From Enterococcaceae bacterium OF42-14pH9A (GTDB taxonomy: Bacteria > Bacillota > Bacilli > Lactobacillales > Enterococcaceae), in assembly GCA_027692465.1 (NCBI GenBank), contig JAQEYU010000002.1, forward strand, positions 434,001 through 498,000: DNA of 64,000 bases, read 5' to 3'. Of this stretch, positions 16,923 through 24,783 are shown piece by piece. Position 1 is the stretch's first letter, and the number at the start of each line of letters is the position of its first letter. The notes beneath the pieces were generated by a model. It ran no database searches. It was not told the origin of the DNA and worked only from the letters and a program-made list of their open reading frames with translations. The translations under genes and the position numbers were made by a program.

Positions 16923-17909
16923 TCAGTTCAAAATAGCGTCAATGGCAGCTGTTTCTTCCGGTGCAAATGCCAGATTGTCCAGCGCCTTCAGGTTATCTTC
17001 TAATTGACTGACACGAGAAGCTCCGATCAGGACACTGGAAACCTCCGGCAGCCGCAGATTCCAAGCCAGTGCCATCTCTGCCAATGTCTGACCCCGGTCT
17101 TTGGCAATATCGTTCAAGCGGCGAACCTTATCCAAAGTCGCTTCCACCCGATCTTCCGAAAGAAACGGACTATCGGAACGATGCGCTCGGGAATCAGCCG
17201 GGATTCCGTCCAAATAGCGGTCTGTCAGCAAGCCTTGCGCCAGCGGACTGAAGACGATCGCCCCCAGACCTTCTTGGGCCAAGACCTCCGTCAGACCTTC
17301 TTCGATACTTCGGTTGAACATATTGTATTGGGGTTGATGAATAACAAAAGGTGTGCCCCATGCTTTGAAGAGAGCACTGATTGCAGCCGTTTGTTCCGGC
17401 GAATAATTAGAAACACCCACGTACAATGCTTTTCCCTGCCGTACCAAAAGATCCAACGCATGAGCAGTCTCTTCCAACGGCGTATCCGGATCCGGACGGT
17501 GGTGGTAAAAGATATCCAGATAATCCAAGCCCAGCCGCTTCAAGCTCTGGTCGCAGCTGGCGATCAAATTCTTCTTAGAACCCCATTCGCCGTATGGTCC
17601 CGGCCACATATAATACCCGGCCTTCGAAGAGATGATGATCTCATCGCGATAGGCCCCCAGCTCCTCTTTCAGCACCCGGCCGAAATTAGTCTCAGCCGAA
17701 CCAGCCGGCGGACCATAATTGTTCGCCAGATCGAAGTGAGTGATCCCATTGTCAAAAGCGGTAAAGAGCACTTCTTTTTGGGTAGTCATCTTGTCGACAT
17801 CCCCGAAATTGTGCCACAAGCCTAATGAAATTGCCGGCAGTTTCAAGCCGGAGCGGCCGACTCGATTGTACTGCATCTTATCGTAACGGTCTTTTTTTGC
17901 CAAATACAT
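16923..17909 (-). CDS. Aldo/keto reductase, YghZ-like (L-glyceraldehyde 3-phosphate reductase family)
   Basis: 328 residues from the ATG at 17909, chosen because AGGAGG stands upstream and the family starts near here. SSKAGYYMWPGPYGEWGSKK and LDYLDIFYHHRPDP are hallmarks of the E. coli YghZ branch, which reduces L-glyceraldehyde 3-phosphate and detoxifies reactive aldehydes such as methylglyoxal. Catalytic Asp/Tyr are in THFDLANNYGPP, Lys in SSKAG, His in FYHHR. It is divergent from a MerR regulator and its promoter has the 19-bp spacer with a centred palindrome typical of MerR control. The detoxification role is inferred from family and regulator. Confidence 0.85.
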   Translation of the reverse strand: MYLAKKDRYDKMQYNRVGRSGLKLPAISLGLWHNFGDVDKMTTQKEVLFTAFDNGITHFDLANNYGPPAGSAETNFGRVLKEELGAYRDEIIISSKAGYYMWPGPYGEWGSKKNLIASCDQSLKRLGLDYLDIFYHHRPDPDTPLEETAHALDLLVRQGKALYVGVSNYSPEQTAAISALFKAWGTPFVIHQPQYNMFNRSIEEGLTEVLAQEGLGAIVFSPLAQGLLTDRYLDGIPADSRAHRSDSPFLSEDRVEATLDKVRRLNDIAKDRGQTLAEMALAWNLRLPEVSSVLIGASRVSQLEDNLKALDNLAFAPEETAAIDAILN

Positions 17910-17955
17910 CTTTTTTCCTCCTGTTCTGTAAAGCTCAGCAGCTTTTCCTTTACTC

Positions 17956-17986
17956 ACTATAACACTTCAAGTAAACTTGAAGTAAA
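17956..17986 (-). promoter_or_regulatory. MerR-type promoter and operator of the aldo/keto reductase operon
   Basis: Minus strand TTTACT, 19-base spacer, TATAGT. The perfect palindrome CTTCAAGTAAACTTGAAG (17965-17982) fills the spacer. The overlong spacer is the signature of promoters that MerR proteins untwist. The same arrangement recurs at 55032-55062. Confidence 0.85.
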
Positions 17987-18030
17987 GCGTTTCCGCAAAA
18001 AAATCTGAAAAAGATCGGAGTTATCCCACC

Positions 18031-18447
18031 ATGACGACGACTGCTGCTAAAACTTACACTATCCGGGAGGTCAGCCAACAATTCCAGCTGCCGGCCTCTA
18101 CTCTGCGCTATTATGAAGAAGTCGGTTTGTTGAAAGAAGTCCAGCGCAACGGCAAACATCGCTTGTACGAAGACAAACACCTGGGTCGCCTGGGTGCCAT
18201 TCAGTGTTTTAAACAAACCGGCATGACCATCAGCCAGATCCAGGAATTTTTCTACCATGAAGACGAGACCCATGACTTTAATGCACTGGTGACTCTGCTT
18301 AGTGACCAATGCGATGCAATCGAAGAACAGTTGCAGCTCTTGCTGGCCAATCAAAAACATATCCACAGCAAACTGGCCTTTTATGAAGCCAAGAAAAGAG
18401 CCGCCGAACAAAATCTGCCCGCCCCTCATTGGGAAGAATTCACCTGA
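18031..18447 (+). CDS. MerR-family transcriptional regulator
   Basis: 138 residues. The N-terminal winged helix reads TYTIREVSQQFQLPASTLRYYEEVGLLKEVQRNGKHRLY (residues 8-48), followed by the dimerisation coiled coil (AIEEQLQLLLANQKHIHSKLAFYEAKK). No cysteine cluster is seen at the C-terminus, so this is not a metal sensor; it is closer to the AdhR-type branch that responds to aldehydes and electrophiles. It is divergent from the YghZ-like gene and the palindrome between them is the obvious target. The second copy of that operator at 55 kb suggests a small regulon. Confidence 0.85.
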   Translation: MTTTAAKTYTIREVSQQFQLPASTLRYYEEVGLLKEVQRNGKHRLYEDKHLGRLGAIQCFKQTGMTISQIQEFFYHEDETHDFNALVTLLSDQCDAIEEQLQLLLANQKHIHSKLAFYEAKKRAAEQNLPAPHWEEFT

Positions 18448-18568
18448 GCGGCCTTTGCTGCACTTTATTCCGGCAGAACCGCCGCATGCGGATCCCGCCG
18501 GCCAGCCTGTTCAGGCACTCTTTGAAGTTCACTGATTACAAAAATCTCCCATTGAAAGGAAGCGGGCC

Positions 18569-20068
18569 ATGCACTACGAAAGTTTGATGTTCAGCAAATC
18601 ACAATTGGAATATTACCGGGTTTTTGACGAACTGAGCAAGCTTCCCAAGCACAGCTACCTGATTCGGGATCTGGCATCGTTGACCAATACCCCCCATTCA
18701 AAACTCAAATACATCCTGGAACGGATCGGAGAGGTCATTGAAACCATTGATCCCCAGCAGGCCAGCTTGTTCAATCAGCCGAAAAAGCTAGATTTAGACA
18801 AAGTGACTGTCAGCTTGACCCGTTTTCGTTTCACGCTGCTGCAGCACTATTCGATCCCCTTTCAGTTTTTGCTCTGGCTGTTGAAAGAAGCCCATCCGGA
18901 TGTGAATGACTTTTTGGCTTCCCACTATATCAGTCAGTCCACCCTCACCCGCAATATCCGCAACCTGCAGAAATACCTGAAGATTTACGGCATCCAGTTA
19001 AGCCTCACCAACGCCTCGCTGGAATCAAAGGATGAACTGCTTTTGCGGCAGTCGCTGTTCTATCTTTTCTGGATGGGAACCAAAGGCGAGACTGCGATTT
19101 TTGAACCTTATGAGATCGACGAAAGCCTGCTGCCCCACCTGCTGCAGCAGATTCCGGCAGAACACCATTATATCAGTCAAAAATTGTATCGCCTGAAACT
19201 GATCATCCAATACTTCCGTCTGCGTCAGCAGCATTACAGTCACGAGAACCTGCGGGCCGGCCAACTTTTCCGGGACAATCCGCTGTACGACCTGACCTTG
19301 TGCAAAGACAATCCGCTGATTCCGGCGAAATACGTCCGGGCCGAGACCGGCGGCTTGGTGGCCAATTCCATGATCAGTCCGAATTTTACCGATCCGGCCT
19401 CGCCGCTGATCCCTTCCCGACAGGCGATCTTGGCCGAAAAGATTCCACGTCTGCTGGCTTTGGCGGACGATTTTCTGACATGTTTCGAAACCGACCATTT
19501 TCACGAAAGGATTCCGGAAAAACAGCGGATCCTCCTGCAATTGAATCTGGCACAAGCAGGAGCCGGAATCTGGATCTTCCGAGGAACCTTTCCGAACCTT
19601 CACTACTTTTTGCTTCAGGAAGAAGGAGTCAATGAAGCCAACCTGCTGTACGAGCAGCAGGTCATGACGTTTTTTAACAGCGCACAAGCTCGGCAATACG
19701 AAGAATACCTGGACTATTTTTCCACCATGCGCAAGAGTTTCGGCCATATCCTGCGGCCTTACTACGTGGAACACATGGAATGGACCAAGCTGCAGGTCGG
19801 AATCGTCGCCGAGCCCAACAGCATCATCCATGATAAGATTTTTCTGGTGCTCAATTCGATCTATTTTGTGGACTGTGAAAATTTCCGGCCTGCCGAAGCC
19901 GGGAAATACGATCTCGTAGTGGCCTCTACCGCCAGTTTTAAGACAGATTATCCCGAGATTCCTTGTTACATTTGGAACATCGCCGCCAAAGACGAAGACC
20001 TGCCGTATATTTTTTATTGGCTGCGGGACTTCTTCCATAAAAAAACCGGCAAACTGCGCTTTATCTGA
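18569..20068 (+). CDS. Mga/AtxA-like transcriptional regulator
   Basis: 499 residues. An N-terminal helix-turn-helix (HSYLIRDLASLTNTPHSKLKYILERI, about 28-53) and a second one (NDFLASHYISQSTLTRNIRNLQKYLKIYGI, about 112-141) are followed by two PRD-like helical regions and a C-terminal EIIB-like alpha/beta part (MEWTKLQVGIVAEPNSIIHDKIFLVLN). This layout is that of the Mga/AtxA/MafR global regulators of streptococci, bacilli and enterococci. The GAAAGGAAG ribosome site precedes the ATG. Targets cannot be told; it may act on distant genes. Confidence 0.75.
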   Translation: MHYESLMFSKSQLEYYRVFDELSKLPKHSYLIRDLASLTNTPHSKLKYILERIGEVIETIDPQQASLFNQPKKLDLDKVTVSLTRFRFTLLQHYSIPFQFLLWLLKEAHPDVNDFLASHYISQSTLTRNIRNLQKYLKIYGIQLSLTNASLESKDELLLRQSLFYLFWMGTKGETAIFEPYEIDESLLPHLLQQIPAEHHYISQKLYRLKLIIQYFRLRQQHYSHENLRAGQLFRDNPLYDLTLCKDNPLIPAKYVRAETGGLVANSMISPNFTDPASPLIPSRQAILAEKIPRLLALADDFLTCFETDHFHERIPEKQRILLQLNLAQAGAGIWIFRGTFPNLHYFLLQEEGVNEANLLYEQQVMTFFNSAQARQYEEYLDYFSTMRKSFGHILRPYYVEHMEWTKLQVGIVAEPNSIIHDKIFLVLNSIYFVDCENFRPAEAGKYDLVVASTASFKTDYPEIPCYIWNIAAKDEDLPYIFYWLRDFFHKKTGKLRFI

Positions 20069-20099
20069 CGGACACAAAGTCCGGCTCCCACTGAAATAC

Positions 20100-20127
20100 T
20101 TGTTCTGACCGGAGCCTCTGTTATAAT
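20100..20127 (+). promoter_or_regulatory. Promoter of the membrane protein gene at 20189
   Basis: TTGTTC, 16 bases, TATAAT. A hairpin (GGACTGTCCC ... GGGCAGTCC, 20146-20173) falls in the leader, ending about 5 bases before the AACGGAGG ribosome site. Confidence 0.65.
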
Positions 20128-20188
20128 AGAGCTGTTTTTCAAAAAGGACTGTCCCGTTGCAGCTGGGCAGTCCGTAACGGAGGTCATT

Positions 20189-20623
20189 ATGCCGAAAATC
20201 CCTAAAAATACTCCTCAAAGTATCCTGGCAGCCGCCTTTATCGGAACAGCAGTTACTGCACTGCTGTTGGCGCTGTTGGGAGCTGCTGTTTTGAATCTGT
20301 TGGGTGCCCGCTACCTCTCGAAGTCCGCTTTGGTGGGCTTTATGCTGGCAGTGATTCTGCTGGGCCTGCCCTTATCACCGGTGGCTACTCGGCTGGAAAA
20401 GCGCCTGGTAGCTTCCCAAATCCCCGGCGGTCGACTGGTTTATCTGTTTTTGGATACCGGCTCCACCTTTCTTTTGATGCTGGTAACCGATGCAGTGATG
20501 GCGACAGTGACGATCCCGCTTGCTGCTGCTTTTGCGACCTCACTGCTGTTTTCTTTGTTGGAACTCTTTTTGACCACCCGAAAGCTGCCCAATGCTCCCT
20601 CTGACGGCGATCGCAATTCATAG
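20189..20623 (+). CDS. Four-helix membrane protein, possibly YrvL-like
   Basis: 144 residues, four hydrophobic helices (about 12-40, 45-65, 85-100, 105-127), Arg-Glu-Lys pair in the middle loop (TRLEKRLVASQ), and a polar C-terminal tail. It recalls the YrvL group of small regulatory membrane proteins in length and layout, but I could not confirm this. Start chosen by CGGAGG upstream of the ATG. Single-gene unit with its own promoter; the following 20624-20900 holds worn repeats and the mgtC promoter. Confidence 0.45.
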   Translation: MPKIPKNTPQSILAAAFIGTAVTALLLALLGAAVLNLLGARYLSKSALVGFMLAVILLGLPLSPVATRLEKRLVASQIPGGRLVYLFLDTGSTFLLMLVTDAVMATVTIPLAAAFATSLLFSLLELFLTTRKLPNAPSDGDRNS

Positions 20624-20677
20624 TGGCCGATCTGCTCAGCTTTTGCAGACACACCCGAATAGGTAAAGTTACAGGGA

Positions 20678-20719
20678 ATTTCAGAAAGCTCCTCCCCCTG
20701 CCCCGGCGTACAGCCGCCG
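20678..20719. repeat. Second-family repeat fragment, inverted
   Basis: Read on the minus strand: GGCTGTACGCCGGGG, then GAGCTTTCTGAAATTCCC; matches 53908-53990 and 23212-23285. Just before it, TTTTGCAGACACACCC (20641) is a worn end of the first family. Confidence 0.5.
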
Positions 20720-20849
20720 AAAAAACACGGTCGACTGACCTTCCACCTGAGGAGCAACCGGCCAGCCGGTGCTGGTATGTTTAGAGGAATTGCTCTGCTT
20801 TCTGAGAGGAACAATACGTTGGGGCGCCGCAGCCGTGATCCTTCCGACT

Positions 20850-20877
20850 TTGGGGCTTCTTGAAGATTTGCTATGAT
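20850..20877 (+). promoter_or_regulatory. Promoter of mgtC-like gene
   Basis: TTGGGG, 16 bases, extended -10 TTTGCTATGAT; the ATG is about 25 bases further on with a weak GGCGGTG site. Confidence 0.5.
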
Positions 20878-20900
20878 AGAATAAAGGCGGTGCTGTATGT

Positions 20901-21611
20901 ATGGAAGAATTTGATTTGACGATCCTCGAAATCCTGTTTCGACTGCTGCTGGCGATCCTGATGGGGGGTGCCATCGGTTATGAACGGGAATACAAAAGCC
21001 GGCCGGCCGGGATGAAGACTCATATCCTGGTTTGTGTCGGGGCTGCGGTCATCGCCTTGATTCAGCAGGAGATTGCTTGGCATTCTATTGAGTTCTCCAT
21101 CAACAACCCCAAATTAGTAGGTGTAGTCCGTAGTGATGAAGCTCGCTTGATCGCCCAAGTGGTCAGCGGAATCGGTTTTCTCGGGGCCGGCACCATCGTC
21201 ATGAACAAGCAATCGGTTTCCGGCTTAACCACGGCAGCGTCAGTCTGGACGATGGCCGGACTGGGAATTGCTTGCGGGATGGGTTACTATCAGATTGCCA
21301 TCATCGGCTTTCTGGCGGTGCTGGGTGCGCTGACGTTTGTCACTTACGTCGTTCCGGCTCCCCGTACCAGACGACTGCTGATGGAGATGGAACACTGGGA
21401 CTCCTCCCGCCCTTTTACCACCGGTTTGCTGCGAGATCGAGGGATTACCATCGAAAATATGGATTTTGAAGTGAAGCGGCTGCCGGATGACAATTTCCGG
21501 ACTTATTCTGTTATTTACACCATCACCCTCCCTCGTGATGTGGACGAACACGAGCTGATGCTGCGCTTATCGGAAAATCCCGACATCTTGAAAGTCCAGA
21601 TTCTGAATTGA
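20901..21611 (+). CDS. MgtC/SapB family membrane protein
   Basis: 236 residues. Five hydrophobic helices in the first 150 residues carry the family signatures GGAIGYEREYKSRPAGMKTHILVC (with GxxGxERE) and IGFLGAGTI...VSGLTTAASVW, followed by a cytoplasmic ACT-like C-terminal domain (about 160-236). MgtC proteins affect magnesium and phosphate homeostasis and inhibit F-type ATPase in pathogens; in free-living Gram-positives the role is unclear. Single gene, closed by the bidirectional terminator at 21635-21676. Confidence 0.9.
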   Translation: MEEFDLTILEILFRLLLAILMGGAIGYEREYKSRPAGMKTHILVCVGAAVIALIQQEIAWHSIEFSINNPKLVGVVRSDEARLIAQVVSGIGFLGAGTIVMNKQSVSGLTTAASVWTMAGLGIACGMGYYQIAIIGFLAVLGALTFVTYVVPAPRTRRLLMEMEHWDSSRPFTTGLLRDRGITIENMDFEVKRLPDDNFRTYSVIYTITLPRDVDEHELMLRLSENPDILKVQILN

Positions 21612-21634
21612 ATCCAAACATCTTTGCTCAAAGC

Positions 21635-21676
21635 AAAAACAGCAGGCGACCTTTTCACAGGTCGCTTGCTGTTTTT
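21635..21676. terminator. Bidirectional terminator between mgtC and fucO
   Basis: AACAGCAGGCGACC / GGTCGCTTGCTGTT, 14 positions with one mismatch, flanked by A and T runs. Confidence 0.9.
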
Positions 21677-21690
21677 TCGCTGCGGATTTT

Positions 21691-22842
21691 TTACATGAGA
21701 CTTTGGTAGATGGCAATGATCTCTGCCACTGTCGTATCCCGCGGATTGCCCGGTGTACAGACATCCCGAAAGGCATCTTCGGCAATTACCGGAAGGTCTG
21801 CGGCTTTGACTCCCAATTCTGAGATTGTCGCCGGGATCCCTACATCTTTGGAGAGGCGGTCAATAGCGGCGCAGGCATCGTCGCGGATTGCTTCGATGGC
21901 TTTGGTATCCGCTCCTTCCAGGCCGAGAACCTTAGCGATCTCCCGGTATTTTTCACCGGTAAAATCTTTGTTGTATTTCATCACGGTCGGCAGAAGTGCT
22001 GCGCAGGCCACCCCGTGAGGAATGTTGTACCAAGCAGAAAGCGGGTGTGCCATGCCATGGACCAGACCCAAACCGACGTTGGAGAAACCCATTCCGGCAA
22101 TATATTGTCCCAACGCCATTTCTTCACGACCTTTGGCATCGCCAGCGACTGAAGCCCGCAAGCTGCGGCCGATGATTTCGATCGCTTTCAAATGGAGCAT
22201 GTCACTCATTTCCCAAGCTCCTTTGGTGATCAGACCTTCGATGGCGTGAGTCATGGCATCCATTCCTGTTGCGGCACACAGCGCTTTGGGCATCCCCATC
22301 ATCAGGTCACTGTCGACAAAAGCCGCGACCGGAATATCATGGACATCAACACAGACGAATTTACGCTGGTTTTCTTTATCAGTGATCACATAATTGATGG
22401 TCACTTCGGCTGCCGTGCCGGAAGTCGTCGGCACCGCCAGAATCGGCAGACAGGGATTTTTCGTTGCCGCCACCCCTTCCAAGCTGATTACATCAGAAAA
22501 TTCCGGATTGGTGACGATAATCCCGATTGCTTTGGCAGTATCGATAGGCGAACCGCCTCCGATGGCAATGATTGCGTCAGCAGCGGCGGCTTTTACGAAT
22601 TCAACGCCTTCTTGTACGTTTTCGATGGTCGGATTCGGCACGATTCCATCAAACACTGCATAAGCGATACCGGCCTGATCCAGCAAGTCGGTCACTTTGC
22701 CGGCTACTCCGAATTTGACCAGGTCTTTGTCGGTGATCACGACAGCTTTTTTGAAGCCCCTAGCAGTAAATTCTGTCGGGATTGCTTCAATCGCACCCTT
22801 TCCGTGATAAGATGTTTCATTCAAGATCATACGATTTGCCAT
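21691..22842 (-). CDS. fucO: Lactaldehyde reductase (1,2-propanediol oxidoreductase)
   Basis: Iron-dependent group III alcohol dehydrogenase, 383 residues, reducing L-lactaldehyde (from rhamnulose-1-phosphate cleavage) to 1,2-propanediol with NADH. GGGSPIDTAK is the nucleotide-binding motif; iron ligands Asp and His are in DAMTHAIEG, the other two His in LVHGMAHPLSAWYNIPHG. It is downstream of rhaBADM but separated by a terminator and has its own promoter with a Rex-like operator, so it can respond to redox state independently. Start has AGGAGG upstream. Confidence 0.93.
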   Translation of the reverse strand: MANRMILNETSYHGKGAIEAIPTEFTARGFKKAVVITDKDLVKFGVAGKVTDLLDQAGIAYAVFDGIVPNPTIENVQEGVEFVKAAAADAIIAIGGGSPIDTAKAIGIIVTNPEFSDVISLEGVAATKNPCLPILAVPTTSGTAAEVTINYVITDKENQRKFVCVDVHDIPVAAFVDSDLMMGMPKALCAATGMDAMTHAIEGLITKGAWEMSDMLHLKAIEIIGRSLRASVAGDAKGREEMALGQYIAGMGFSNVGLGLVHGMAHPLSAWYNIPHGVACAALLPTVMKYNKDFTGEKYREIAKVLGLEGADTKAIEAIRDDACAAIDRLSKDVGIPATISELGVKAADLPVIAEDAFRDVCTPGNPRDTTVAEIIAIYQSLM

Positions 22843-23063
22843 TTTATGCTTCCTCCTAAAAAATAATCAGTAAAAAGCGCCACGAGCTTTTCACTTTTTT
22901 GTATTGGTTGGGCGTATCTGAGAAAATCGGTGACGGCCGGTAAGCTTTTTCACCGCAGGCGATGTTTTAAAAACCGCAGCAGCTGCCCTTTACTCTCGGA
23001 TTTTTGCAAAAATTGAACTCGCCGATATTATCCGATAGCCTTTATCCACCTCTATCGTTATTA
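22843..23063. other. Long leader of fucO with worn repeat
   Basis: About 220 bases between the fucO promoter and its start. GGGCGTATCTGAGAAAATC (22911-22929) is an end of the first repeat family and TTTACTCTCGGATTTTTGC (22991) recalls its interior; no gene seen. Confidence 0.4.
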
Positions 23064-23124
23064 TTGTGACTTTTATCACAAATACGATTATAACAGGCTC
23101 TCTCATAAATTGTAAGCGCTATAA
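23064..23124 (-). promoter_or_regulatory. fucO promoter with Rex-like operator and partial cre
   Basis: Minus strand TTACAA (23110-23115), 17 bases, TATAAT (23087-23092) with TG extension. The palindrome TTGTGACTTTTATCACAA (23064-23081) covers the expected start of transcription and fits the Rex consensus TTGTGAnnnnnnTCACAA; a CRP-like reading is also possible. TGTAAGCGCTATAA (23111-23124) overlaps the -35 and resembles a cre site with one terminal mismatch. Confidence 0.7.
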
Positions 23125-23211
23125 AACATACTCTTTGTTTTTTATTGTGTCGGTATACTCCGGTTGCCGGCAGTATTTTGAGCAGCTGGCGAAATCGTGA
23201 AGTAAAGCGCA

Positions 23212-23285
23212 GCGGCTGTCCGCCGGGGATTAAATTGAAGAAGCTTCTGAAGCTTTTCGGTCCTTGGATTATTGCCTTGAAAACC
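23212..23285. repeat. Second-family repeat
   Basis: GGCTGTCCGCCGGGG, GAAGCTTCTGAAGCTTTTC, CCTTGGATTATTGCC: closest to 53908-53990. It is joined on its left to a first-family core fragment (GAAGTAAAGCGCAGC, 23200). Confidence 0.55.
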
Positions 23286-23306
23286 CTCCAGCTAGAGCAC
23301 CAGCTG

Positions 23307-23357
23307 AAAAAACAACCTGCCGCAACCGCTGCCCTGAAGTCAACTGTTGCAGCAGGT
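23307..23357 (-). terminator. Terminator of the rhaBADM operon
   Basis: Minus strand CCTGCTGCAAC ... GTTGCGGCAGG (11 positions, one mismatch) then TTGTTTTTT, 17 bases after the rhaM stop. Confidence 0.85.
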
Positions 23358-23373
23358 AATTTGCTCGTTTGGC

Positions 23374-23685
23374 TTACAATTCAAAGACCTTGACCAAATC
23401 GACAGCCACCGGTGACTGGTCCGGATTGGTTTCCATGATGTCTGCCATGAATACCCACCATTTTCGATTGATGGCTGTATCGGCAGTCTGCGCCCATTTT
23501 GCTTCGTCCTCGATTGTCAGAAAAGCAAACAGATAATCCGTCTCCGGATCCAAAAAGATCTGGTAATTGATTGCCCCATGCTCCTCCAGCATCTTGCGCA
23601 TCTCCGGCCATAATTGGTTATGGCGCTTGGTATATTCCTCACCGCAGCCGGGATAGATCTTCATTCGCAATGCTTTTTGAATCAT
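23374..23685 (-). CDS. rhaM: L-rhamnose mutarotase
   Basis: Interconverts alpha and beta anomers of L-rhamnose so that rhamnose isomerase is supplied with its preferred form. 103 residues from the ATG at 23685 (AAGGAGGAGC upstream); the family length is 104. Conserved segments YTKRHNQLWPEM (catalytic His), INYQIFL and the C-terminal AINRKWWVFMADIMETN are present. Last gene of the rha operon; a terminator follows. Confidence 0.95.
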   Translation of the reverse strand: MIQKALRMKIYPGCGEEYTKRHNQLWPEMRKMLEEHGAINYQIFLDPETDYLFAFLTIEDEAKWAQTADTAINRKWWVFMADIMETNPDQSPVAVDLVKVFEL

Positions 23686-23831
23686 CTTGCTCCTCCTTGT
23701 CATCAAAGCAGCCGGTTTCCCATGGCAGCTCCTTCTATCTGAAAAAACGGCCCGCCTTTTTCCAGTTTGACAGTCCCACAGTCGGTCGCTCCCGGTATCG
23801 CTACTCTTGCCGTTTCTTCGGTATAGTCTGC

Positions 23832-24662
23832 TTAGCTCCGCGGCTCCAGATAGCCTTCCCGTGGAAGGATTCCGAACGCATCGGCCAGACGCCACAGATC
23901 TGCATCTGAGATCGTCTGTCTGACTCCTCCCTGTGCGCAGACATACGTATAGACCTGCGCAGCTTTTTCCGCTGTTTCGATCAAACCGAAAACTTCATCC
24001 ATGTCGCGGCCGGCGCCGTAAATTCCGTGCTGCGGCCACAGGACCAGCCGGGTTTCTTTCATCTTGGCAGCTGTTGCTTCACCGATTTCGTTGGTCCCAG
24101 GAACCATCCAGGGAATGATGGAGACTCCTTCCGGAAAGACCACCAGACATTCCGTGCACATCTGCCACAGGGTTCGGGTAAAAGCTTTTTCCTCCAGCTC
24201 GTGGGTAAAGCTCATCGCCAATAAATGAGAGGCATGGTTGTGCATGACGATCCGATTTTCCGGATCGACTTCCAGACGGGCGATATGGCTCATGAAATGA
24301 GAGGGCAGCTCAGAAGTCGGAACCGCAAAGTTTTCCAATCCCCAAAGCAGATCCAGGGAGCAGCCATCTTCAGCGACCCGCACAATTCCCAGATTTTCCG
24401 ATGGTTCATCAGCGACATTTTTGAAATATTTGCCGGAACCGGTCACGATGAAATAGCAGCCGGCTAATTTGGAGGCATCAAAGATCATCGGGATCTCACG
24501 GATCACCTGGTCCAACTCCAAAAACGGCCGAACCTCTTCTTCCTTCAGCAGATAAGAAATATTCCCGCCGTTGCGCTCGTCCCAACCGAGACGGTAGAGA
24601 TTGGCGGTGGTATTCATCATTTCTTTGACAAAAGGGGCTTGCAGGATATCAATTTTTTTCAC
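23832..24662 (-). CDS. rhaD: Rhamnulose-1-phosphate aldolase
   Basis: Class II zinc aldolase splitting L-rhamnulose-1-phosphate to dihydroxyacetone phosphate and L-lactaldehyde. 276 residues from the GTG at 24662 (AAGGAAG seven bases upstream; E. coli RhaD has 274). Zinc ligands are visible in [11 protein letters not shown] (two His) and [10 protein letters not shown] (third His); [13 protein letters not shown] is the phosphate-binding segment. Lies between rhaA and rhaM. Lactaldehyde goes on to the FucO encoded downstream. Confidence 0.95.
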   Translation of the reverse strand: MKKIDILQAPFVKEMMNTTANLYRLGWDERNGGNISYLLKEEEVRPFLELDQVIREIPMIFDASKLAGCYFIVTGSGKYFKNVADEPSENLGIVRVAEDGCSLDLLWGLENFAVPTSELPSHFMSHIARLEVDPENRIVMHNHASHLLAMSFTHELEEKAFTRTLWQMCTECLVVFPEGVSIIPWMVPGTNEIGEATAAKMKETRLVLWPQHGIYGAGRDMDEVFGLIETAEKAAQVYTYVCAQGGVRQTISDADLWRLADAFGILPREGYLEPRS

Positions 24663-24783
24663 AAGAGTACTTCCTTTCTGAATCACATGTTGTTAGTGTC
24701 ACAACGAAGGCGGGGACGCAGGTGCTCGGCAAAACCGACTTGACGGTTGCCTACATCTGTCCCTGCTTGTTTATGCAGTTTTT

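Noticed and set aside
19025..20218. 397-codon minus-strand frame
   Set aside because: Shadow of the Mga-like gene; extends through promoter sequence of the next gene.
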